Assembly (NCBI RefSeq): GCF_012273515.2
Contig: NZ_CP050975.2
Coordinates: 5,766,001-5,830,000 of the forward strand
Length of the DNA: 64,000 nt
Origin: Streptomyces sp. RPA4-2
Lineage (GTDB): Bacteria; Actinomycetota; Actinomycetes; Streptomycetales; Streptomycetaceae
Direction of reading: 5' to 3'
Shown: positions 1 to 7,266 of the stretch, piece by piece
How positions within the stretch are numbered: position 1 is the stretch's first letter
Layout of the letters: every line of letters begins with the position of its first letter
The notes under the pieces: generated by a model
What the model saw: only the letters and a program-made list of their open reading frames with translations
Told to the model about the DNA's origin: nothing
The model's database searches: none
Position numbers and translations under genes: made by a program

Positions 1-390
1 GGCGCGGTCCTCAAGGGCAGCGGGGTCGCCCAGGCCCTCTCCGACACCTTCAACGACGTCGGCCTGCCGGTGGTCGTCCTCGCCTACCTGATCTCCCTGG
101 TCCTGCGGGTCGCCCAGGGCTCGGCCACGGTCGCCATCGTCACCACGGCCGGCATCGTGGCCCCGCTGCTGACGGAGGGCGACCACTCCCAGGCGTTCGT
201 CGCGCTGGTCATCATGGCCATCTCGGCGGGCTCCATCTTCGCCTCGCACGTCAACGACGGCGGGTTCTGGATGGTCGCGAAGTACTTCGGCATCTCCGAA
301 CGGGACACCCTCAAGACCTGGACGGTCCTGGAGTCGGTGCTGTCAGTGGCGGGCTTCGCGGTGGCGGCGGTGGTGAGCCTGTTCGTGTAG
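1..390 (+). CDS. GntP-family gluconate permease, C-terminal part
   Basis: The reading frame is open from the first base of the window to a TAG at 388-390, so the gene begins outside it. The last 129 residues contain two or three hydrophobic segments. They also carry the polar stretch SHVNDGGFW, characteristic of the last part of gluconate:H+ symporters of the GntP/GntT family, which import gluconate across the cytoplasmic membrane. Nothing in the visible part is broken. The exact sugar acid cannot be decided from this fragment. Confidence 0.85.
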   Translation, partial: GAVLKGSGVAQALSDTFNDVGLPVVVLAYLISLVLRVAQGSATVAIVTTAGIVAPLLTEGDHSQAFVALVIMAISAGSIFASHVNDGGFWMVAKYFGISERDTLKTWTVLESVLSVAGFAVAAVVSLFV

Positions 391-440
391 GTACGGGGCG
401 TCTTCGTACAACAGTCGCGTTGCCAACTTGGGGGCTGGCT

Positions 441-1163
441 GTGTCCGACACAGGATCTTCGACCATACTGCCCGCTGTGGAGCAGCGCATAGGTTCGAAG
501 AGCCAGCCCCTGGACGCCGCCGCGGTGAACCCGGCGTACATCCCCGGGCTCACGTCACCCGCGAAGGCGGAGCCGAAGGACGCGGCCGTCGAGGAGGCCG
601 CGTCCGAGGAGACCGCCTCCGAAGAGGCCGTGTCCGAGGAGGCGGTTGTCGAGGACGCCGCCCCCGAGACGCCGGCCGCCGAGAAGGCATCCGCCGAGCC
701 GGGAGAGGAGGCCACCTCCGAATCCGACTCGGACTCCGAGCCCGAACCCGAACCCGACCCGGACGGACCGGTGTTCGAGGCGTCCGACCGGCGCGCCTCG
801 ATCAAGGCCGACCACAGCGGCGTGCACCTGCGTCTGGACGACCAGGAGGCGGAGTTCCGCTGGGACGAGATCGGGGCCGTGGAGACGGAGTCGCCCCGCT
901 TCGGGAAGCGGTTCACCGTCACGGTGCACACGCCGGACCGCCGTTGGTACCCGATAGAGATCGAGGCGACGGCCCGGGCCCGCTTCAAGGAGTGGGAGGA
1001 CCAGCTCGACGCCGTGCTGGACGCCTACTTCGAGGAGGGCGCCCCGGAAGAGGACGCCCCCGACGGGGACATCCCCGCCGAGGACACCTCCACCGAGGAC
1101 CCCTCCGCCGAGGGCGTCAAGGGCGTCCGGGTCGAGGACACCCCGGCCGAGGACACCCCGTAG
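441..1163 (+). CDS. Acidic protein with a small PH-like/DUF core domain
   Basis: The protein has 240 residues if the GTG at 441 is used, with a GGGGG tract just upstream; a TTG at 420 is in frame but less likely. Residues about 30-105 and the last 40 are extremely rich in Glu, Ala and Asp and are probably disordered. The middle, about residues 112-195, is a compact domain with motifs like FRWDEIGAV and DRRWYPIEI. The same domain recurs in the 122-residue protein encoded at 4834-5202. I cannot name its function. The gene is monocistronic and runs into a strong shared terminator. It is clearly coding by third-position GC. Confidence 0.75.
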   Translation: MSDTGSSTILPAVEQRIGSKSQPLDAAAVNPAYIPGLTSPAKAEPKDAAVEEAASEETASEEAVSEEAVVEDAAPETPAAEKASAEPGEEATSESDSDSEPEPEPDPDGPVFEASDRRASIKADHSGVHLRLDDQEAEFRWDEIGAVETESPRFGKRFTVTVHTPDRRWYPIEIEATARARFKEWEDQLDAVLDAYFEEGAPEEDAPDGDIPAEDTSTEDPSAEGVKGVRVEDTPAEDTP

Positions 1164-1167
1164 GCGC

Positions 1168-1211
1168 GGGGGAACCGCGCGACCAGCCGTACGCGGCCGC
1201 GCGGTTCCCCC
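1168..1211. terminator. Bidirectional hairpin terminator between convergent genes
   Basis: A perfect 14-bp inverted repeat (1168-1181 with 1198-1211) lies 5 bases after the stop of the acidic protein gene and 20 bases beyond the stop of the oppositely oriented carboxypeptidase. There is no T-run, which is normal for Streptomyces terminators. It should serve both strands. Confidence 0.75.
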
Positions 1212-1230
1212 CTACCAAGGACCGCCCCGG

Positions 1231-2568
1231 TCAGGCGCAGTACTGCGCCTCCTTGCCGATGGACCGGTACATGCAGTCCGCGTTCTCCAGCAGTTGGAGC
1301 ACCGCGTCCCGGTTCCGCGAGGTCTCCCGCTCGATCACCTCGTCGGGCGGGTAGAACCCGCCGCCGGAACTGGACGTCGGGTACATCTCGAAGGTGAAAT
1401 CGAAGATCTTCTGGGAGCCCCAGAGATAGTCGTCGATCGAACCGTCGGTGATGTACAGGTCGCTGGACTGCTCCGGCGTGTACCCGTTGCTGGCGGCCAT
1501 CTTCCGCCCGACGGTCCTGAACGCGGCGGCGTCGTCCGCGGTCATGCCGGTCGCGGTGTCGGCGGTGGTGTACCCGAAGGGCCACAGCACGAGTTCGCTG
1601 TACGTGTGGAAGTCGATCCCGGCCCTGATCTGCTGTTTGCCGCCGACGACGCGGCCGCGTACGAAGTCGGCGACCACCTTCACCTCGGGCGCCGACTCGG
1701 CGGAGGCGCCGCGGTAGGTCTCGGAGGACGTGGAGCCGGACGAGCCGCCGCAGCAGCCCCACTTGTAGTTCCAGTTGCGGTTGAGGTCCGTACCGACGTA
1801 CGAGGAACCGGAGTTGGGCTGGCGGTTCTTGCGCCAGGACCGGTACGAGCCGGTCGCGATGTCGTACTCACCGCCGTCGGGGTTGAGGTCCGGGACGATC
1901 CAGATCTCGCGACCGTTCACCATGTTGGTGACGCGGGAGTCGCTGCCGTATCCGGCCCCGAGCTCGCGCAGCAGATACAGCGCCATCTCGACGGTCAGAT
2001 GCTCGCGGGCGTGCTGGTGGAAGGTGAGGAGGACCTCGGGCTCGTTCTCGTCGGTGGCCACGTTGTCGCTGACCTTGACGGCGACGATGTCCCGGCCCTG
2101 GTACGACTTCCCGATCACCCGCTTGCTCATGATGCTCGGGTAGGCCGCGAGCCGCTGGTCGATCTCCGCGTTCGTCTCGGCGTAGTTGTGGTACTTCGAG
2201 TCGGCTGAGGGGAAGTCGAGGAGGCGGACGTCGCCGGCGCCGTTCGAACGGTTCGGCGCGGACCCCAACAGGGAGACCTCGTAGCCGAGTCGGCGCAGCT
2301 TTTCGACCTGGTCGGCGCGGCCCGAGACGACGACGGTCTCCTCGTCGGCCTCGTCCACGGTGACGCCGGTCTGCTGGATGGCGGTGCGCGTCACCGGGGT
2401 GGTGCTCTGGTGGATCTCGTACTGGCGTATGTCGTCGGCCGAGGGTGCGGGGGCTTTCGTTCCGGTCGCCGTGGCGTGGGTGGCGGTGGCGGTGATCGGG
2501 GCGGCGAGGGCGAGCGCGAGCAGGGTCGCGAGGGTGACGGTGCGCCTGCCGCGTCTGTGAAGTCGCAT
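1231..2568 (-). CDS. Secreted M14 zinc carboxypeptidase
   Basis: The product is 445 residues. The ATG at 2568 is chosen because AAGGAGA sits just upstream and it is followed by a twin-Arg-like, hydrophobic signal peptide ([18 protein letters not shown]). A propeptide of about 85 residues precedes the catalytic domain. That domain shows the zinc motif HQHAREH, the substrate-binding region [11 protein letters not shown] and [11 protein letters not shown], the third zinc ligand in DFHTYSELV, and the catalytic Glu in FTFEMYP. It therefore resembles the Streptomyces griseus type metallocarboxypeptidase, which trims C-terminal residues of peptides outside the cell. A TTGACC -35-like element lies at 2658-2663 on the same strand. 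Confidence 0.93.
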   Translation of the reverse strand: MRLHRRGRRTVTLATLLALALAAPITATATHATATGTKAPAPSADDIRQYEIHQSTTPVTRTAIQQTGVTVDEADEETVVVSGRADQVEKLRRLGYEVSLLGSAPNRSNGAGDVRLLDFPSADSKYHNYAETNAEIDQRLAAYPSIMSKRVIGKSYQGRDIVAVKVSDNVATDENEPEVLLTFHQHAREHLTVEMALYLLRELGAGYGSDSRVTNMVNGREIWIVPDLNPDGGEYDIATGSYRSWRKNRQPNSGSSYVGTDLNRNWNYKWGCCGGSSGSTSSETYRGASAESAPEVKVVADFVRGRVVGGKQQIRAGIDFHTYSELVLWPFGYTTADTATGMTADDAAAFRTVGRKMAASNGYTPEQSSDLYITDGSIDDYLWGSQKIFDFTFEMYPTSSSGGGFYPPDEVIERETSRNRDAVLQLLENADCMYRSIGKEAQYCA

Positions 2569-2700
2569 GAAGTCTCCTTGGCGGAGTGTGGGGGGTGGAA
2601 TCAGTGCGACGTACGGAGTGCGGGTGTGGCGCTCATGGTGAGTGTTTGGCATGAGCAGGTCAAGGGACGACAAAGAGCTGGTGGCAGAAACCAGTCATGC

Positions 2701-2739
2701 GTCGGACCCCGCCGGCAGGTCCGCCCGACGGGGCCCGAC
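2701..2739 (-). terminator. Hairpin terminator for the sigma/membrane-protein operon
   Basis: An 11-bp inverted repeat with one mismatch (2701-2711 with 2729-2739) lies about 20 bases downstream of the stop codon at 2761 on the minus strand. It would end the transcript coming from the ECF sigma operon. Confidence 0.5.
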
Positions 2740-2760
2740 GCGTGAGAGCGGTGAGGGAAC

Positions 2761-4056
2761 TCAGCCCAGACCGCGCCACTTCGCACTGAGGGCGATCGCC
2801 CGGAGCTGCTTCGTCGTGAGCGCGGGGGCGGTGCGGGTCGCGGCCGTCACCTGGCTGCCGGAGTTGAAGGCACTGACCACCACACGGAACCCGTCGGTCC
2901 TGATGGTGTCGGCGGTCCACATGACGACGCCGGCGCCGCCCTTCTCGCCCGGTCCCTCGTGCGTGACGACCTTCGTGCCGTCGGCCAGCGTCTCGGCGCC
3001 CGCCCCGAAGAGCTGGCCCTCGACGTCCGACATGTTCGGCTGCACGTTGATCTGGACCAGGCTCCTGCCCTTGCCGTCGTCGACGACGACATAGGCGTCC
3101 CCGCTGTCCGGGCCGCTCCTGGCGACCACCTTGACGCCCATGGGGAGCAGTGAGACGAGCGTGGAAGCGACCGAGCCGCCGTCGATGCCCGAGGGCTGTG
3201 CGGGTGCCGCCGTCGGGGCCTTGGGGTCCACCGGGATCGCGTCGACGACGCCCAGCCACGCACCGGCTGTGGCGAGTGTCCTCAACCGTGCCGGGGACAG
3301 TGGGGGTTCGGCTCTGCTGACCGGCGCGCCCTTCTCGGCCGCGGCGTTCCATTCGCTCACGCTGACCTGCTGCCCCTTGGGGGTGACGAGGTCCGCCGTC
3401 CACAGCTTCGTGTCCGCGCGGCGGTCCGGGTACTCGTAACCCTGGAAGAGCTTGAGCGCCGAGCCGTCGGACAGCCTGGTCACGGCGCAGCTGTCGAACG
3501 GCGTCAGGGTTTTGTCCGGGCACGCGATGGTCTGGCGGGCCTGCTCGCTGCCGGGCAGGACCCGGTTGAAGCCGACGGCGATGGCCGCCTTGCCCTTGCC
3601 GTCGTTGTAGACGACCTGCGCGTACGGCGGCAGCTGCTCGTCCGTGCCGCGTGCTTCCGCCGAGCCGAACTCGCCCCGGGGGAGCAGCTTCTCGAGGATG
3701 CCGATGAGTTGGTCGCCGGTGTACGACGCCTTGGGGGTGGCCGAAGCGACGGGGGTCTTCGCACCGGTGGCCACGGACTGCCGCCCGTCGTCGCCGCCCG
3801 GTACGAGGAGTGCCCCGCCGAGGCCCACGAGCGCGACCGAGGCGACGCCCGCCACGACGGCGGCCCTGCGCCGCAGCAGCAGCCTGTGGCCACGCGTCTC
3901 GCCGGCGGCGACCAGGGCGCGCCGGTCGGTCTCGTAGGCCCCGCCGGCCTGGTGCAGGGCCTCGCCGAGCCGTTCCTCGAAACGGTCCTCGTGGTCGTTG
4001 TCCCGGTGGTGGTCGTGGTACCGGTCGTGGTCGTGATGGCGGTCGTCAACGGGCAT
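2761..4056 (-). CDS. Membrane-anchored partner protein of the adjacent SigE-type sigma factor
   Basis: This 431-residue protein has a cytosolic N-terminus, one membrane segment at about residues 66-86 (AAVVAGVASVALVGLGGALL) and a large outer part containing two similar halves. It begins 89 bases after the sigma gene on the same strand, so the pair is probably an operon. That arrangement is common for Streptomyces SigE-subfamily loci and suggests a regulatory partner, although no classical anti-sigma zinc motif is visible. The first 24 residues are remarkable, with seven His and eight Asp/Glu, and could bind metal. Function beyond a membrane protein is inference. Confidence 0.75.
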   Translation of the reverse strand: MPVDDRHHDHDRYHDHHRDNDHEDRFEERLGEALHQAGGAYETDRRALVAAGETRGHRLLLRRRAAVVAGVASVALVGLGGALLVPGGDDGRQSVATGAKTPVASATPKASYTGDQLIGILEKLLPRGEFGSAEARGTDEQLPPYAQVVYNDGKGKAAIAVGFNRVLPGSEQARQTIACPDKTLTPFDSCAVTRLSDGSALKLFQGYEYPDRRADTKLWTADLVTPKGQQVSVSEWNAAAEKGAPVSRAEPPLSPARLRTLATAGAWLGVVDAIPVDPKAPTAAPAQPSGIDGGSVASTLVSLLPMGVKVVARSGPDSGDAYVVVDDGKGRSLVQINVQPNMSDVEGQLFGAGAETLADGTKVVTHEGPGEKGGAGVVMWTADTIRTDGFRVVVSAFNSGSQVTAATRTAPALTTKQLRAIALSAKWRGLG

Positions 4057-4145
4057 GGCGAATCACCCTCTCTGCTCTCCGTAAGGGCTGTGGGTCGGAG
4101 CTGTGGTTCGGAAGTCTCGGTACGGTCGTCGGCGCCGGGTCGGCG

Positions 4146-4661
4146 TCAGGGTCTGGCGTGCTCGCCGAGGGCGTCCCCGAGCAGCAGCCGCAGCCGGGCG
4201 AGCGCGCGGGTGCAGCGGGTGCGTATGGCGGCCGAGCTGACGTTCATGGCCTCGGCGGTCTCCTCGACGCTGCGGTCCTCCCAGTAGCGCAGCACGACCA
4301 CGGCCCGGTCCTTGGCGGACAGCCGGCCGAGTGCCTCGACCAGGGTCAGCCGCAGGGGCGTGTCGGCGTCGGCCGCGCGGGGGTCGGGAAGGTCGGGGAA
4401 CTCGTCCGTGGCGCGTTCCCGGCTGCTGCGGCGCCGCTGGTGGGCGAGGAAGGTACGGGTGAGGACGGTCTGTGCGTATCCGGCGGGGTTGCCGACGCGG
4501 GAGACCCGGTACCAGCGGACGTACAGGCGACCGAGGGTCTCCTGGACCAGGTCCTCGGCGAGATGGGTGTCCCCGCCGGTGAGCAGACAGGCGGAGCGGT
4601 AGAGGTGCCCTGCCCGCGCCGCCGCGAACTCGGCGTAGTCGTCCCCCCGGATCTGTCTCAT
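4146..4661 (-). CDS. ECF RNA polymerase sigma factor, SigE subfamily
   Basis: The 171-residue product is full length for this subfamily. Region 2 is seen in YRSACLLTGGDTHLAEDLVQETLGRLY, with downstream WYRVSRVGNPAGYAQTVLTR. Region 4 carries the HTH in VVVLRYWEDRSVEETAEAMNVSSAAIRTRCTRALARL. It directs RNA polymerase to alternative promoters, probably in an envelope or stress response. The gene is followed by a membrane-protein gene that may hold it inactive. Upstream, on the same strand, TGAAACA and CATCAA elements about 16-17 bases apart could be an autoregulated ECF promoter. Confidence 0.92.
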   Translation of the reverse strand: MRQIRGDDYAEFAAARAGHLYRSACLLTGGDTHLAEDLVQETLGRLYVRWYRVSRVGNPAGYAQTVLTRTFLAHQRRRSSRERATDEFPDLPDPRAADADTPLRLTLVEALGRLSAKDRAVVVLRYWEDRSVEETAEAMNVSSAAIRTRCTRALARLRLLLGDALGEHARP

Positions 4662-4751
4662 TCCGCTCCCGTGTCTCTCGTACCGCCGCCTTCACCTCAT
4701 TGATGCGCCGGCCCCCCGGAAATGTTTCAGTGGACGGAAAGAAGGTCCAGA

Positions 4752-4788
4752 GGGAGCCCACGGGGATGCCGCTGGGAGCCCACGGGGA
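4752..4788. repeat. 15-bp direct repeat in the divergent sigma/DUF promoter region
   Basis: GGGAGCCCACGGGGA occurs at 4752-4766 and again at 4774-4788, exactly 22 bp apart, or two helical turns. It lies between the divergently transcribed sigma gene (start 4661) and the 122-residue protein gene (start 4834). The placement fits a regulator-binding site. Confidence 0.45.
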
Positions 4789-4833
4789 GCCCTCCTCGGA
4801 GGGGGTCTGCGTACGCCGGGGTAGGTTGCCGGA

Positions 4834-5202
4834 GTGACAGACCACCCGCCCGCTTCCACCCCACCCGGCTTCGGCCCGCCCCCGCCGCAGTACGCCCCGC
4901 AGCCGCCACAGCCCGCGGCGCCCGGCCCGGAGTTCCTGGCGGTCGACAAGCACAACTCGGTCGTTGTCGACGTGTCGGGTGTGGCCTTCGAGATGTACGA
5001 CATCACGGTCGACTTCCCCTGGGCCGAGATCCGCAGCGTCCACTACAAGGCGAGCCCCAATGGCAAGGCCCTGATGGTCGCCGTGGTCCACCTGGACGGC
5101 AGGGTCTACGAGTGCGTGGTGACCGCGAAGCCGCGGGAGTTGTTGCGCGGGTGGTTCGCACAGCTGGCGTGGGTGCTGGGGTACTACCGGCCGATGGGAT
5201 AG
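4834..5202 (+). CDS. Small protein with the same core domain as the 441-1163 product
   Basis: The 122-residue product starts at GTG 4834. Residues 1-33 are a Pro-rich tail (PPGFGPPPPQYAPQPP). Residues about 35-118 form a domain that aligns well with the middle of the acidic protein at 441-1163. The shared pattern is a V-x-V/L strand, then DFPWAEIRSV against EFRWDEIGAV, a basic loop with a Gly-Lys, and a C-terminal W-x-x-QL-x-x-VL-x-x-Y helix. The domain is compact and may be PH-like, but I do not recognise a catalytic motif. The gene is transcribed divergently from the ECF sigma gene. Confidence 0.75.
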   Translation: MTDHPPASTPPGFGPPPPQYAPQPPQPAAPGPEFLAVDKHNSVVVDVSGVAFEMYDITVDFPWAEIRSVHYKASPNGKALMVAVVHLDGRVYECVVTAKPRELLRGWFAQLAWVLGYYRPMG

Positions 5203-5214
5203 CCGTCCGGCGGC

Positions 5215-5391
5215 TCAGAGAAGGTGGTCGGCCCTGCCCGCCTTGATGTCGAGAATCATGGTGCGGAGCGCTTCGCGGGTGTCGGTGAGGTAGGTGTCCT
5301 CGGCGCCGGCTATGGCGATGTAGGCGTTGCCGAGGCGGAAGCAGCTGGCTCCCTCGCCGCAGAACGGGTCCTCCCAGGTGATGCTGTCCAT
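5215..5391 (-). CDS. DUF397 domain protein
   Basis: A 58-residue protein starts at ATG 5391, preceded by GAGGAGA at a suitable distance. It carries the typical DUF397 pattern of a small beta protein: an early W, an S/G-C-F motif, then an acidic DTYLTDTREA stretch. In Streptomyces these proteins are encoded next to WhiJ-like XRE/DUF5753 regulators. They are thought to act as their antagonists or partners in developmental control. Here it lies 11 bases downstream of such a gene, in the same orientation. Confidence 0.85.
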   Translation of the reverse strand: MDSITWEDPFCGEGASCFRLGNAYIAIAGAEDTYLTDTREALRTMILDIKAGRADHLL

Positions 5392-5402
5392 CGGGCGTCT
5401 CC

Positions 5403-6179
5403 TCACGGAGTGTTGGCGATGTCGCGGATGAAGTCGCGTGATGCCTCTGGGGAGAGGGCCATGCGCTCCATCCAGTCCAAGTGGGCACGGTACTTGGCCA
5501 ACTGTGCGGCACCGCCGAGGAATTCCGGGCCGTGCGAGTTGTCGACCTGGACGGTGTCGAGTTGCGGCACGGACGCTTCCAGGCAGTTGACCGTGTTGCC
5601 GGCGCCGGGGAACGTCCCCGAGGCGAAGGGGAGGACCAGGAGACGGATCGCTGGGCGCTCCGACAGGCTGAGCAGGTGCTCCAGCTGGGCGCGGGCCACC
5701 TTGCGGCCACCGAACTGCATGCGCAGCACGGCCTCGTGCACCAGGCCGACGTACTTGGGCGGGTTCTCGCTTTCCAGCACTTGCTGCCGCTCCACTCGGT
5801 AGGCGAGTCGCAGGGCGACCTCGCGCTCGGGCAGCGGTGGCAGTACGGCCCTGAAGAGTTCGAGCGCGTGATCGCTGGTCTGCAGTACCCCCGGAACATG
5901 GATGGTGTGGGCCGTGCGCATCCTGACCGCATATGACTCCAACTCCGCGATGTCCAGCAGATTGGAGGGAAGGGAGCCCCGGTACCGCTCCCACCAGCCT
6001 CGACCGCTGGGCTGAGCCATGGCCACCAGCGCCTCCACGTACGCCGGGTCCGCGACTGGGGCTTCGGGGAGTCGGGGGAGCCGGGCGGGGGGACGCGGAT
6101 GTGGGCGACGCTGCCGCGGGCGAGCGCGGCCGAGTACGGTGCGCGGTCGAGTGCGATCGACCCCGGATGACGACTCCAC
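5403..6179 (-). CDS. DUF5753 (WhiJ-like) regulator lacking its HTH domain, probably truncated
   Basis: From about residue 41 (DPAYVEALVAMAQPSGRGWWERYRG) to the end the product is a normal DUF5753 effector domain. It includes the motifs IHVPGVLQTSDHA, RVERQQVLE and HEAVLRMQFGG, and ends in RDFIRDIANTP. Family members normally start with an XRE helix-turn-helix of about 70-90 residues. Here the first 40 residues are a basic, Pro/Arg-rich string without HTH character, and neither other frame upstream supplies one. The gene is therefore either a remnant or has adopted a new start. It sits directly upstream of the DUF397 gene, so the pair may still be co-expressed. Confidence 0.7.
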   Translation of the reverse strand: MESSSGVDRTRPRTVLGRARPRQRRPHPRPPARLPRLPEAPVADPAYVEALVAMAQPSGRGWWERYRGSLPSNLLDIAELESYAVRMRTAHTIHVPGVLQTSDHALELFRAVLPPLPEREVALRLAYRVERQQVLESENPPKYVGLVHEAVLRMQFGGRKVARAQLEHLLSLSERPAIRLLVLPFASGTFPGAGNTVNCLEASVPQLDTVQVDNSHGPEFLGGAAQLAKYRAHLDWMERMALSPEASRDFIRDIANTP

Positions 6180-6351
6180 CGAGCGTGCGGGGTGAGCGCA
6201 TCACAGCACCTCTCACCGCATGGTCCGGGCCCGCGTCGAGCACGTCTGCGCCAGGCGGCACAACCTTGCCCTCACGGGATGACTCCCGCCCCATACGAGA
6301 CCAGAGACGTCCATGGGGGGCGGCTCCCCGCCTTTTCGGCTCGGAGAATGC

Positions 6352-6786
6352 TCAGTCGATACAGAACTCGTTGCCCTCGATGTCCAGCATCGGGATGCAC
6401 GACTCGTTTTCCGCATCGGCGTACAGCGTTCGCACGTGTACCGCGCCGAGCGGGACCAGTCGTGAGCATTCGGCCTCAAGTGCGGCGAGGCGCTCTTTAC
6501 CCACGAGCCCGGTGCCGACCCGCACATCAAGATGCACCCGGTTCTTGGCGGCCTTCCCCTCGGGAACACGCTGGAAGTACAGTCGTGGGCCCACACCTGA
6601 GGGATCACTGCAGGCGAACCATGAATCCCGCTGCTCAGATGGCTGCGAGCGCTTGAAATCGTCCCAAGTGGCAAAACCCTCCGGTGGCGGCGGCACGACG
6701 TACCCCAACACCTCGCACCAGAAACGAGCGAGACGCTCAGGTTCTGCGCAGTCAAAGGTGACTTGGAACTTCTTGATCTCTGACAT
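6352..6786 (-). CDS. VOC (glyoxalase/bleomycin-resistance) superfamily protein
   Basis: The product has 144 residues from ATG 6786. It opens with the VOC signature FQVTFDCAEPERLARFWCEVLGYVV and closes with MLDIEGNEFCID, the position where the family places its metal-binding Glu. Two beta-alpha-beta modules of about 60 residues are discernible. Such proteins are metal-dependent lyases, dioxygenases or drug-binding proteins; the substrate cannot be read from sequence. No strong ribosome-binding site precedes the start. Base use is lower in GC than its neighbours, which could indicate more recent arrival. Confidence 0.85.
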   Translation of the reverse strand: MSEIKKFQVTFDCAEPERLARFWCEVLGYVVPPPPEGFATWDDFKRSQPSEQRDSWFACSDPSGVGPRLYFQRVPEGKAAKNRVHLDVRVGTGLVGKERLAALEAECSRLVPLGAVHVRTLYADAENESCIPMLDIEGNEFCID

Positions 6787-7266
6787 CGGCGCACCATAAC
6801 AGGGGCATTCCGTGCACCTGGCGGCGGAGCCCATCGGTGGCCCACAGGATCCAGTCCTGACCAACCACCCTCATGCCAAAGATCAGTTACGGGACCGGCT
6901 GCGGCCGAGGGATTCAAAGGCCGCCCTCATACGGACCGCCCCGGAAGTACATGCTCCTGTGCGGGCGGGGACGGTCACCGCGCTCATGTGCGGCGTCCGA
7001 TCGGTCTCCATGGCGAACACCTTCCCAGGTCCGGGACGCCGCCCGCGACCTGATGGTGACGCTTTCGTTCCGCAGGGCCCCTTCGACGAGTCGTCGGGGC
7101 CCTGCGGAATACCTCACCGGCTACGGTTCCGCCGACCCAGGGCAGGTCGCCGAAACAACCCCGCGGCCCGCCACCGCCGAAACCGTCCGCACCTGGCAAC
7201 GAGCCGGGATGCGACGACAGTTCCGGGCGGGGCGGGCCGTGCTCAGGGGGCGTGGAGGCAGGCGCG
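6787..7266. other. 480-base gene-free stretch with a long hairpin at 7070-7107
   Basis: No frame here has consistent codon usage or a recognisable product. The one notable structure is a perfect 12-bp inverted repeat at 7070-7081 and 7096-7107. Its loop contains a further CGACGA/TCGTCG pair, so the whole folds into one long stem. It lies about 160 bases downstream of the chitinase stop and could end that transcript. Confidence 0.5.

Noticed and set aside
311-988. Long minus-strand frame opposite the acidic protein gene
   Set aside because: It mirrors the Glu/Ala-rich codons of the plus strand, gives Ser/Ala low complexity and lacks a start site or family motif.
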